Below are positions 45,888 to 54,085 of a stretch of DNA of 64,000 nt, piece by piece (the first letter of the stretch is position 1; each line of letters begins with the position of its first letter). A program made the position numbers and the translations under genes. Location: the NCBI RefSeq assembly GCF_016107575.1, contig NZ_JABAST010000003.1:1-64000 (forward strand), given 5' to 3'. The notes under the pieces were generated by a model. That model was given only the letters and a program-made list of their open reading frames with translations, did no database searches and was not told the DNA's origin. Source of the stretch: Psychrobacter faecalis (GTDB lineage Bacteria > Pseudomonadota > Gammaproteobacteria > Pseudomonadales > Moraxellaceae).

Positions 45888-48437
45888 ATGAGTAGCACTG
45901 ATACCTTAACGCCATCTCAAACCTCGACAAATGCACAGGTTTTGGATGCAACCACACACGCGAATATTCACGACAAGCTTGCTCGCGCGCTTGGCATTAA
46001 GACTGCTCAAGTCAATGCGTTTGTCAAACTTTACGATGAAGGCGCGACCGTTCCCTTTATTGCCCGTTACCGTAAAGAAAAGACGCAGAATCTTGACGAT
46101 GCGCAGCTGCGAGCTTTAGAGAAGTCGCTCAATTATGAGCGTGATATGGCAACCCGTCGCCTTAAAATTACCGAGCTGCTAAGCACGCAGGGTAATTTGA
46201 CTGACGAGCTGCAGACGCGTATTGATAATGCGACATCGAAACTTGAGCTTGAAGACATCTACTTGCCATACCGTCCACGTCGCCGTTCGCCGGCTGCTAA
46301 AGCACGTGCCGCCGGTCTTGATGTGGCAGCACAAGCGGTCTTAACGCAAGAGATTACGCCGACAGCAGCACTTGCCGACTATCAAGTCCAATCTAGCATT
46401 ACCGATGATAGTGGTAATGAGATTGAAGTCGACTTCAGCGATATCGACAAGCAATTGGCAGGCGTACAAGCCATCATCGTTGATGAATGGACGCAAGCGT
46501 TAGACTTACTCGATAATCTACGCAGTGGCTTTGCGAAAACGGCGAGTATCGTATCGAGCGTCGCCAGTGAAGAAAAACGCGAAGTTGGTGAGAAGTTCAA
46601 AGATTACTTTGAACATAGTGAAAGCCTTGCGCGTCTGCCGAATCATCGTTTATTAGCGATGCTGCGCGGTCGCCAAGAAAACGTTTTAGGTCTTAAAATC
46701 GAAGGCGAAGACGCGCCATTTATTGAAAAAATCGTTAAGCACTTTGAGATTGATGCCAAAGCGCCAGCAGAACGTCAAGAGTTTTTAACAGAAGCCGCGA
46801 CCAGTTTATGGAAAGAAAAATGGCGTCCGCATATCGAGCATCGTTTATTGACAGAAAAACGTCTGACCGCTGAAGCCGATGCGATTGATGTATTTGCCAA
46901 TAACTTACAGCATTTACTCATGTCAGCGCCTGCCGGCCGTAAAGTGATTTTAGGTGTCGATCCTGGTATTCGTCATGGCGTCAAAATGGCGATTGTCGAT
47001 GCCCAAGGCCATGTCATGCTAGATAGCGAAGAAAAGCCTGTCGTCGCAACCGTTTATCCATTCGCTCCTGATAATAAGATGGATGAAGCCAAAAAAGTCA
47101 TCGATGAATTATTAAGTACTTATAATGTAGATTTGGTCGCTATCGGCAACGGTACCGCGAGCCGCGAAACAGACGCGATGATTAAAGAGATTTTGGCTGC
47201 CAACGCTGAGTTAAAAGCCAAAGCCGTAATCGTTAATGAGTCAGGCGCGTCAGTTTATTCGGCGAGTGAGCTTGCCAGCGACGAGCTTGCCAATTTAGAT
47301 GTCTCGGTACGCGGTGCGGTTTCTATCGCCCGCCGCTTGCAAGATCCGCTATCAGAGCTAGTTAAGGTTGACCCAAAAGCGATAGGCGTTGGTCAATATC
47401 AGCATGATGTCAACCAAACCCAGTTGGCAGATAGTTTAGATAAAGTCACGCAAGACAGCGTGAACGCCGTTGGTGTTGATGTAAATACAGCAAGTCCTGC
47501 TATCTTGGCGCATATTGCTGGTTTGAATAAAAATGTCGCCCAGCAAATCGTCACCTATCGTAAAGAGCACGGCGCCTTTGATAGCCGTGAAGCATTAAAG
47601 AACGTCCCACGCTTAGGGGTAAAAACCTTTGAGCAAGCGGCAGGTTTCTTACGTGTGCACGGCGGTAGCAATCCCCTTGATGCGACAGGTGTGCATCCAG
47701 AAAGCTATGCGTTGGTTGACAGCTTACTTGAGCAGACGGGTAAAGCATTACCAGAAGTTATCGGTAACGATGGCGTGTTAAACAGCATCGATACCACTGC
47801 GCTCGCTGCTAATGATGATAATATCAGTGTCAAAGCCATCATCGAAGAGCTTGCCAAGCCTGCACGTGATCCGCGCCCTGAGTTTAAAACGGCTAACTTC
47901 CGTGAAGACGTTAATAGTATTAAAGACTTAAGCGAGGGCATGCAGCTTGAAGGTGTTGTTACCAACGTGACAGCCTTTGGTTGCTTCGTTGATGTCGGCG
48001 TCCACCAAGATGGCCTTGTGCATATCTCACAAATGGCCAATGATTTCGTCGCTGACCCGATGAACCGCGTCAAACCTGGTGATATCGTCTCGGTACGTGT
48101 GATTTCTATCGACGAAAAACGCGGCCGTATCGGCTTTAGTATGAAGCCTGAATCTGAAAAACCCGTACGCTCAGCTGCGAAGTCAACTGCAGAAGGTACG
48201 GGTAATGAGAATAAAACCAATCGTCCACGTAGCAACCGTCCAAGTGATAGTCGTCCAGCGGCTGATAAGCGTTCGTCAAAACCACGTGGCAATCGTCAAG
48301 ATAAAGATAATGCCAACAACCGTCGTAAAGCACCTAGAGTGGAGAAAGCAGGCGCATCTCATAAAGAAGCACCTAATAAAATAGGCACGCTTGGCGCGCT
48401 GTTGCAGGAAGCTGGCGTTACTAAAACTAAAAAATAA
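45888..48437 (+). CDS. tex: Tex family RNA-binding transcription accessory protein
   Basis: Tex is a conserved nucleic-acid-binding protein linked to transcription and stress. Domains in the 849 residues: N-terminal helical and helix-turn-helix region (LGIKTAQVNAFVKLYDEGATVPFIARYRKE), a YqgF-like RNase H fold (ILGVDPGIRHGVKMAIVD, about 352-370), tandem helix-hairpin-helix (VNTASPAILAHIAGL, then FDSREALKNVPRLG), and an S1 domain at about 680-760 (LEGVVTNVTAFGCFVDVG). A basic Arg/Asn/Lys-rich tail of some 60 residues follows and may add RNA contacts. A Thr/Ser-rich N-terminus precedes the fold. Confidence 0.96.
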   Translation: MSSTDTLTPSQTSTNAQVLDATTHANIHDKLARALGIKTAQVNAFVKLYDEGATVPFIARYRKEKTQNLDDAQLRALEKSLNYERDMATRRLKITELLSTQGNLTDELQTRIDNATSKLELEDIYLPYRPRRRSPAAKARAAGLDVAAQAVLTQEITPTAALADYQVQSSITDDSGNEIEVDFSDIDKQLAGVQAIIVDEWTQALDLLDNLRSGFAKTASIVSSVASEEKREVGEKFKDYFEHSESLARLPNHRLLAMLRGRQENVLGLKIEGEDAPFIEKIVKHFEIDAKAPAERQEFLTEAATSLWKEKWRPHIEHRLLTEKRLTAEADAIDVFANNLQHLLMSAPAGRKVILGVDPGIRHGVKMAIVDAQGHVMLDSEEKPVVATVYPFAPDNKMDEAKKVIDELLSTYNVDLVAIGNGTASRETDAMIKEILAANAELKAKAVIVNESGASVYSASELASDELANLDVSVRGAVSIARRLQDPLSELVKVDPKAIGVGQYQHDVNQTQLADSLDKVTQDSVNAVGVDVNTASPAILAHIAGLNKNVAQQIVTYRKEHGAFDSREALKNVPRLGVKTFEQAAGFLRVHGGSNPLDATGVHPESYALVDSLLEQTGKALPEVIGNDGVLNSIDTTALAANDDNISVKAIIEELAKPARDPRPEFKTANFREDVNSIKDLSEGMQLEGVVTNVTAFGCFVDVGVHQDGLVHISQMANDFVADPMNRVKPGDIVSVRVISIDEKRGRIGFSMKPESEKPVRSAAKSTAEGTGNENKTNRPRSNRPSDSRPAADKRSSKPRGNRQDKDNANNRRKAPRVEKAGASHKEAPNKIGTLGALLQEAGVTKTKK

Positions 48438-48458
48438 TATTTATCATAAAGATTAACC

Positions 48459-48488
48459 AAAAAAGGCAGCCATCTGGCTGCCTTTTTT
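48459..48488. terminator. Bidirectional terminator after tex
   Basis: The stem AAAAAAGGCAGCC with GGCTGCCTTTTTT (48459-48471 with 48476-48488) and tetraloop ATCT serves tex and the convergent minus-strand gene. Confidence 0.92.
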
Positions 48489-48540
48489 ATTGAGAATATA
48501 TTGGAGGATTCTCTTTAAAATTGATTTCGCTATTTATGTT

Positions 48541-49023
48541 TTATAGCGCTTGCGTTGGCTCGGCATCTTCTTCGTTTTCTGATAACGCTTCTTCTTGTAG
48601 GGCTGCTTCTTCATCTAGCATAGCTTGCTGCAAATCTTGTTGTTGCATCGCTGCTTCATCATCTTGCATGGCTTGTTGCTGCATTGCTGCTTCTGGATTT
48701 TGTATTGCGGCTTGTTGTGCCTGCATGTCTTCTTGCATGGTATTTTGAATTGTCGCTTGCTCAGCTTGTAGCTCAGTAGTCATTGGCTGTTGGCTAGCAA
48801 GATTATTAACCTGTGCTCTTTTGATCGTTTGAGTTTCGCTTAACTGAAATGGATTAGAGTGATCGGCTGCGGCTTCATTTGTAGGAGTGCCTTCAGCTTC
48901 GAGGGTGGTTGCAGTGGCTGCATCTTCTACTGCTTCGCTAGCAGTAGGGGCTGCCATAGCCAAACTTGGGATAGTGAGCGCTGCGCCCATAAGTAACGAT
49001 AAAGATAGAGTACTTTTTTTCAT
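48541..49023 (-). CDS. Secreted Gln/Met/Glu-rich repeat protein, function unknown
   Basis: The 160-residue precursor has a clear signal peptide cleaved after AMA (residue 24). The mature part is unrelated to any family I recognise. Residues 25-60 are Ala/Glu/Thr-rich; residues 85-145 are a low-complexity helix-forming region with repeated blocks: ATIQN and AAIQN, two copies of EAAMQQQ (111-117 and 123-129) and then EEAALQEEAL. The C-terminus is acidic (SENEEDAEP). There is no Cys. AAGGAA precedes the ATG. A periplasmic coiled-coil, metal-binding or chaperone-like role is imaginable but unsupported. Confidence 0.75.
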   Translation of the reverse strand: MKKSTLSLSLLMGAALTIPSLAMAAPTASEAVEDAATATTLEAEGTPTNEAAADHSNPFQLSETQTIKRAQVNNLASQQPMTTELQAEQATIQNTMQEDMQAQQAAIQNPEAAMQQQAMQDDEAAMQQQDLQQAMLDEEAALQEEALSENEEDAEPTQAL

Positions 49024-49390
49024 TAATCCATTCCTTAATTTACAATCTTATAATGTCAGTTTAAGGAGTTTTAAACTTGACGCTTATATTGAGTATTGTT
49101 GTATAAAATAAAATTGCTATACCAATTCATTTAGTATTTCGCATTTATATATTTAATATATCTAACATTAAAACTATAGACAAAATAAAATCATGATAAC
49201 CATTGAACGATTATCATGATTGATTTGGTTAAAGAGTTTTATAAGCTGAACTGGGTCAGTGATAAAAATCTAATAGGAGAATAGCAACTAAATAAGCATG
49301 GGTTCAGTAGCGCATCGATTAAAACTCTCACAGAGCGGTGTTTGTAAGTGAGTTTGTGCAACTATTGTAGCGTTATTGTCAGGCTCGACA
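49024..49390. other. Spacer upstream of the repeat protein gene
   Basis: About 370 AT-rich bases with no gene seen. It holds the paired palindrome at 49189-49221 and presumably the promoter of the minus-strand repeat-protein gene. Confidence 0.45.
49189..49221. promoter_or_regulatory. Paired ATCATGAT palindromes forming an 11-bp inverted repeat
   Basis: AATCATGATAA (49189-49199) and TTATCATGATT (49211-49221) are exact reverse complements with 11 bases between. Each contains the palindrome ATCATGAT, the two centres being 23 bases apart, about two helical turns. There is no T run. A dimer-binding operator, 166 bases upstream of the repeat-protein gene, is inferred. Confidence 0.45.
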
Positions 49391-49424
49391 AAAGGAAAGC
49401 AAAATGTCTTTTTTGCTTTCCTTT
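49391..49424 (-). terminator. Hairpin after the 281-residue secreted protein gene
   Basis: A perfect 14-bp stem (49391-49404 with 49411-49424), loop TGTCTT. On the minus strand it ends in TTTCCTTTTG, so the T run is weak. It probably ends the leftward transcript. Confidence 0.6.
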
Positions 49425-49467
49425 CTAATTTTAAAGACTGTATGGTTAATACTCAATTATCAACATT

Positions 49468-50313
49468 CTATTCAACGATCACATATTTACCAGTTCTTGG
49501 ATCGACCACGCGTTGCTGGGTATTATTGTCCGGCACGCGAATCACAGGAAAGGTTTGGCTGATTTCGGTATCTTCAAGGACGCTACTATCTGCTTCTTCA
49601 CCAACGATGACGGCGCGATTAGCTCCATCTTCTACCGCAATTGCCGTACCGCTTGCGGTATTCACCCGTTTAATTTGGTCTTCTGGCGCAATGATGACTT
49701 CTTTTACACGATACTTAGCAGGGCGGATAACGCGGGTAGTTTCGACAACGACTGGCTCCATACTGCGCTCTTCAGTGATGGCAACTTGAGGTTCTGGCGC
49801 TGGCGCTTCAGTTTCTTTAGCGTCGCTGACAACAGGGGTGGGGAATTTGGCGCCAAAGTGGTTATCGCACTGCTGCATGCTGAGACGTACCGGATTACCG
49901 GCTTTGTCCATATAGACGTTGACGGGCATATCAGCAGCGATAGGTACGTATTTACCCACTAAAGGACCTGAGACACCATAGCGGCCGTTTGACTGTCCAA
50001 CGCCCAAATCACAAGCACCGGCTGAATAATCACTGGCTTGTAAATTATTACTATTGACCACGGCTTGAGGAATCATGACCTCAGACAAACGCATCTTTTT
50101 AATCGACGCTTCGCCTGCCTGCATTTTTGGTTTTTGGTAAGTATAAGGCGTATAAAATTTTGCCGAACCATCTTTGACCGCCATGACACATTCATCGTAG
50201 CTGTCATAACCAACGTTACCATGGTTATCAGTCGTCATACCAGCGTTGGCGGTACTCGCAAACATGGCGACACCGGATGTCAAAACTGCGGCTGTTAATA
50301 CATTTAATTTCAT
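49468..50313 (-). CDS. Secreted protein of unknown function
   Basis: The 281-residue precursor has a signal peptide cleaved after ANA (about residue 24). The mature N-terminal half contains three cysteines (SYDECVMAV, AGACDLGVG, MQQCDNHFG) and aromatic stretches such as KFYTPYTYQKP. The C-terminal half follows a Pro/Glu-rich linker (ETEAPAPEPQVAI) and is rich in Val and charged residues, ending in PRTGKYVIVE. I do not recognise the family. The ATG at 50313 is chosen because AGAGGGA then has normal spacing; an ATG lies two codons upstream. It is monocistronic and its location is probably periplasmic or outer-surface. Confidence 0.75.
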   Translation of the reverse strand: MKLNVLTAAVLTSGVAMFASTANAGMTTDNHGNVGYDSYDECVMAVKDGSAKFYTPYTYQKPKMQAGEASIKKMRLSEVMIPQAVVNSNNLQASDYSAGACDLGVGQSNGRYGVSGPLVGKYVPIAADMPVNVYMDKAGNPVRLSMQQCDNHFGAKFPTPVVSDAKETEAPAPEPQVAITEERSMEPVVVETTRVIRPAKYRVKEVIIAPEDQIKRVNTASGTAIAVEDGANRAVIVGEEADSSVLEDTEISQTFPVIRVPDNNTQQRVVDPRTGKYVIVE

Positions 50314-50586
50314 AGTCATTCCCTCTTAGTTGTTATTAATGTAGTTATTGTTAATATGTTTCTTTGGGCTTGTTGAACTTAGGCTTGGTCTATAAAATCC
50401 GTGCCATAACCTGTTTAATCCTACGTGAGTTATAGCAATATGGCTGTGACATTAGTCTGGAAATGTGTAGCTTAATGTATTGAAAAAGGGCAAAGGGGCA
50501 ACATCGTTTACCAAAGAAATACGCTTTTATCGTTTATTAACATTTGTCTAAAATGTAATGAGCAACAAGGTAAAGAATATAAGCAA

Positions 50587-50619
50587 TAAAAAAACCGCCT
50601 CTTGCTACCAAGAAGCGGT
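50587..50619 (-). terminator. Terminator after the saccharopine dehydrogenase-like gene
   Basis: An 11-bp stem (50594-50604 with 50609-50619, one wobble) with a four-base loop, followed on the minus strand by seven T. Confidence 0.85.
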
Positions 50620-50687
50620 CGTTACTGGCTTAGTTAAAGTCATACTCAATGAGCTAAATCTTGTTTTAATCTTAGCTATAGTTACTA

Positions 50688-52001
50688 TTAATCTTCTACT
50701 ACTTCAAAGCTGAGACCAGAATGTTCTTCTAAACGTTCCATTAAGCGATCACCCATCGCCGAAGCAGGCGTCCAAAAACCACCGCCGACATCGTCTTTAC
50801 TGATATCTTGCGCGAGACATAAAGCTGCTTGCGACAACATACGCGAGGTGCTGCCGTAACCAGGGTCTTTATCGCCAGTTACCTTGGTATTAATGGTGTC
50901 GTTATTAGCAGTTTCACCAAACAGACGAATATCAAAATAGCCGTTTTCTTGCTCTTCTTTAGAAGGACCTGAGCCAGATTTAGGCAGCACATGTTTAGAT
51001 AACAGCTCGCGACTTGGTTTAATCATCATCGCCGTGGCAAAACCCATTAAGCCTGCGCTCATCGCGTAGCTTGATAATTTACCTTTTACGCCGTCTTTCA
51101 TCCACATCGCTTCGTCATACTTAAAGTCGCGACCATATTCATAACCAAGCAGCTGGTTACTGCGATGGACAATGCGGGTATTGATGCTGGCCATGACAAA
51201 TGGTGCCAGCCAGCGTTTGTGCTCTTCATCGTATTCTGGCTTGCTGACATTATCTTGGCGCACGTTTGGTGCATCTTTGTCATCGTTGAGCAGATAAGGA
51301 TTTGCCACTTGCTTACGGCGTGATTTGTCTTGACCAACTTCTTCAAAAATTGTCGCCATCGACGCAATCGTGCCGCCAGATAAACCACCTTTTGCCGCTT
51401 TGACGCGCATATGAATCACATCACAAGCGCTACCGAATTTTTCTTGTGCTTGCTGCTGGGTAAAATAGACGCCCAAATCCGACGGAATAGAGTCAAAACC
51501 ACATGAGTTGACGATACGCGCGCCGCTTTGCTTGGCGGCGTCCTGATATTTATCCATCATATCTTTGATGAATATCGCTTCGCCAGTCAGATCGACATAA
51601 TCGGTACCATTATTAGCGCAAGATTTAATCAATGGCTCGCCGTATTTTAGGTAAGGGCCAACGGTTGAGATAATAACTTGGGCTTGTTTGGTCATCTTAT
51701 CGAGGCTAGCCGCATCGTTACTATCAGCAATGATAATATCGACTTTGCTGGCAAGCTTAGACTGTAGCTCATTGAGCTTTTCTTCGTCACGGCCCGCTAT
51801 CGCCCACGTGACATTCTCGTCATTTTTATCTTTAGCGTTCGATAAAAATTCTGTTAAATAATGCGCCGTAATCTGACCCACAAAACTGGTTGCACCGTAC
51901 AAGACTACCGCGTAAGGACGCTTCTCACTAGGGTTTGCAGGCTCTTGATTTGTTGATGCTTGTTTTGATGCCGCTGTTTCGTTTGAGTTTTCCGTATTCA
52001 T
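50688..52001 (-). CDS. Saccharopine dehydrogenase-like NAD(P)-binding reductase
   Basis: The 437-residue product begins, after a polar Asn/Ser/Gln-rich extension of about 28 residues, with the Rossmann motif VVLYGATSFVGQITAHYL, then AIAGRDEEKLNEL and VISTVGPYLKYGEPL. YVDLTGEAIFIKDM and NSCGFDSIPSDLGVYF are typical of the saccharopine dehydrogenase-like oxidoreductase family, whose mycobacterial members act as trans-acting enoyl reductases on lipids. It is not a lysine-pathway enzyme by these motifs. Role here is unknown, perhaps lipid metabolism. AAGGAAAA precedes the ATG. Confidence 0.85.
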   Translation of the reverse strand: MNTENSNETAASKQASTNQEPANPSEKRPYAVVLYGATSFVGQITAHYLTEFLSNAKDKNDENVTWAIAGRDEEKLNELQSKLASKVDIIIADSNDAASLDKMTKQAQVIISTVGPYLKYGEPLIKSCANNGTDYVDLTGEAIFIKDMMDKYQDAAKQSGARIVNSCGFDSIPSDLGVYFTQQQAQEKFGSACDVIHMRVKAAKGGLSGGTIASMATIFEEVGQDKSRRKQVANPYLLNDDKDAPNVRQDNVSKPEYDEEHKRWLAPFVMASINTRIVHRSNQLLGYEYGRDFKYDEAMWMKDGVKGKLSSYAMSAGLMGFATAMMIKPSRELLSKHVLPKSGSGPSKEEQENGYFDIRLFGETANNDTINTKVTGDKDPGYGSTSRMLSQAALCLAQDISKDDVGGGFWTPASAMGDRLMERLEEHSGLSFEVVED

Positions 52002-52438
52002 AGTTATTTTCCTTATTAAATAGCGATTATTGCTAAATAGCTGTTTTTATTCATTATGCAACTGACGTTAGATATGTAATCTGCAGAAAGTAGCCAATCT
52101 AGGTTTATAGCAGATTTTGTCATAAAAATAAGCGAATTTAAGTAACTATTCACTATCTCTACACATAAGTCTTGAAAAGCCAAGTAAAAACTTAAAAATG
52201 GTAAGAGTTGCTACAAAGTTTACATAACCTATCGACATTATTACCAAAATGAACGTTCTTTAGAGAAAATCATTGCTAATCTATATTCGTACGCAGTAAT
52301 AAGTTGTATCAAAACAAAAAGAAGACTTTCAGGAAGAAAAGAGTGCAGTGGTAAAACGGTTGATTGATAAATAGTTTATTAATAACCAAAATTGCTAGCT
52401 GTATATCTAGTTTCTAACCATAATTTGAGGAGAATATT
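52002..52438. other. Divergent spacer before the DUF1328 gene
   Basis: 437 AT-rich bases. No gene, strong hairpin or repeat was seen. It must hold the promoters of the flanking divergent genes. Confidence 0.4.
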
Positions 52439-52594
52439 ATGTTTCGTTGGGCCATTATTTTTGCGGTAATCGCATTGATTGCAAGTTTCTTAGGCTTTGG
52501 CGGTGTCGCTGGTCTATCGGCAAACTTTGCTTATATCCTACTAGCCATTGCTGTGATTCTATTCATTGTCGCATTTGTTAGTCGCCGTATGTAA
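52439..52594 (+). CDS. DUF1328 family small membrane protein (YtjA-like)
   Basis: A 51-residue protein of two membrane helices: [20 protein letters not shown], a GGVAGLS turn, then [18 protein letters not shown] and the basic end SRRM. This is the pattern of DUF1328/YtjA, small inner-membrane proteins often induced by stress and of unknown function. TGAGGAG lies nine bases before the ATG and a strong terminator follows, so it is a true single-gene unit. Confidence 0.88.
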   Translation: MFRWAIIFAVIALIASFLGFGGVAGLSANFAYILLAIAVILFIVAFVSRRM

Positions 52595-52642
52595 TAGAGA
52601 ACAGTGACTGCTTAGGTCGTAATTTTCCATATTGGTAATAAG

Positions 52643-52670
52643 AAAAAGTCCTCGATTGAGGACTTTTTTT
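52643..52670. terminator. Bidirectional terminator between the DUF1328 gene and phhB
   Basis: The stem AAAAAGTCCTC with GAGGACTTTTT (52643-52653 with 52658-52668), loop GATT, with seven T. It serves both convergent genes. Confidence 0.92.
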
Positions 52671-52725
52671 ATGGCTAAAATTTGACTATTTTGATTACTT
52701 TTAGTACCAAACGTCTTATACGGTT

Positions 52726-53019
52726 CTAGAAAGTTTTAGGCTGGATAATATGTTCCATACGTTTTGCAAGGCGAATATCTAGGCTTGTGATACCACCCGT
52801 ATCGTGCGTGGTCAGGCGGACATCAACAACGTTATAAGTATTACTCCATTCAGGGTGATGTTCGAGCGCTTCGGCATAAAAAGCGGCTTGATTCATAAAG
52901 CTCATCGCTTCAATAAAATCGCTGAAATGATAGCTTTTGACGATACTATTGCCGTCGCGCCGCCAGCCAGCCAAGTCTTCCAATTGTAAGTCGATTTGTT
53001 GGTTAGATAAACTACTCAT
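52726..53019 (-). CDS. phhB: 4a-hydroxytetrahydrobiopterin dehydratase
   Basis: Dehydrates the pterin carbinolamine formed by aromatic amino-acid hydroxylases. The 97-residue product has the active-site histidines in [17 protein letters not shown] and the following [16 protein letters not shown], as in PCD/DcoH proteins. AAAGGAT precedes the ATG. No phenylalanine hydroxylase gene is adjacent, so the partner must be elsewhere, or the enzyme may serve another pterin such as the molybdopterin pathway. Confidence 0.93.
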   Translation of the reverse strand: MSSLSNQQIDLQLEDLAGWRRDGNSIVKSYHFSDFIEAMSFMNQAAFYAEALEHHPEWSNTYNVVDVRLTTHDTGGITSLDIRLAKRMEHIIQPKTF

Positions 53020-53300
53020 GGTGATATCCTTTATTATTATTAGGGAGGGTTAGCGGTTTGCGGGTTTTTATTTCACTTTACATATCTTCTCTTGCCCAAT
53101 GTCATGACAAAAAGCACATAGGACAAAAAACCCACCTAATTCTGATTGTCTTTATTACATCATTGCAAGCAAAAATATAATAATTATCGTCAGATAAATA
53201 GGAGGGTAGTCGTACGTTTTAGCGCTTAAACCAAGATAAGGCTTTTATAGCATAGTTACTACTATAAAGCTTTATCTATCATTGGCTTGTTTTGTTAAGC

Positions 53301-53591
53301 TTAAAGCAACCCTTTATATTCAGGGTTTTTATCAATATATGAGGCGACAAACGAGCACTGTGGCACCACTTTTTTATTATTATCCTGCGCGTAGTTTAAA
53401 GCATGCTTAACCAGTGCAGACCCAACACCGCGACCACCCAATTCTTGTGGCACGATGGTATGGTCGTATACCAGTTGATCGCCGCGCTCTTGATAGCTGA
53501 TATAGCCAGTATGACCGTCGATTGACGTTTCAAAACGTTTGGCTTGCTCATTGTGAACGATATCTAGATTCTGTTTGTCGTTATTACTCAT
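53301..53591 (-). CDS. Small GNAT-like N-acetyltransferase (YjdJ type)
   Basis: A 96-residue protein with the short GNAT fold: GHTGYISYQERGDQL, then VYDHTIVPQELGGRGVGSAL carrying the acetyl-CoA-binding Q/R-x-x-G-x-G/A, then VVPQCSFVASYIDKNPEYKG near the C-terminus. This matches the small COG2388 group, whose substrates are unknown. GGAGAAT precedes the ATG. It is transcribed alone. Confidence 0.88.
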   Translation of the reverse strand: MSNNDKQNLDIVHNEQAKRFETSIDGHTGYISYQERGDQLVYDHTIVPQELGGRGVGSALVKHALNYAQDNNKKVVPQCSFVASYIDKNPEYKGLL

Positions 53592-54085
53592 AAAAATTCT
53601 CCAATTATTGATATTTATAATTATTCCTAGCGGTTGATAAACTGGCTATTCTTGAATATTGATTATTTAAGCATTAGTTATTAAATAGCTGTCATATGCA
53701 TAATCTGCACAGTTTTAACCTTTTATTGCACTTATTGTGAGCTTTTTTAAATGGATTTTCTAGTCATTTACCGTAAGGCTAGATAGGGCGAATGTTAATA
53801 GCCTTACTTTAATTCAAACGTCACGACATGACTTTGTAAGGCGTGATTTCGCATAAAGGTATTGGCAGAGAAAGCTACTAAAACAGACAGCTAAGCGTAA
53901 AAAGCCTGCAAAAAAAGTTAAAAGGCATATAAAGACAGGTAAAACAGTCCGTTAGCTTGCAGGGGTTGCGCCACAATGCGATAATGGTAAACAATTTATA
54001 ACCCTGATTTTTGAGGCGCAGTCCATTTGGCATGATTGCTAAGTCTGGTTTGCACGTCTCGTCTATGCAGTCTATTGGAGTGTTA
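53592..54085. other. Spacer upstream of ettA
   Basis: 494 AT-rich bases without a recognisable gene. An in-frame extension of ettA reaches 54011 but carries no conserved sequence. No clear promoter or hairpin was identified. Confidence 0.4.

Noticed and set aside
45610-45891. 93-codon plus-strand frame in the ompR-tex spacer
   Set aside because: The translation is an Ile/Asn/Cys-rich string without family resemblance, it runs through the tex extended -10 promoter, and it has no ribosome-binding site.
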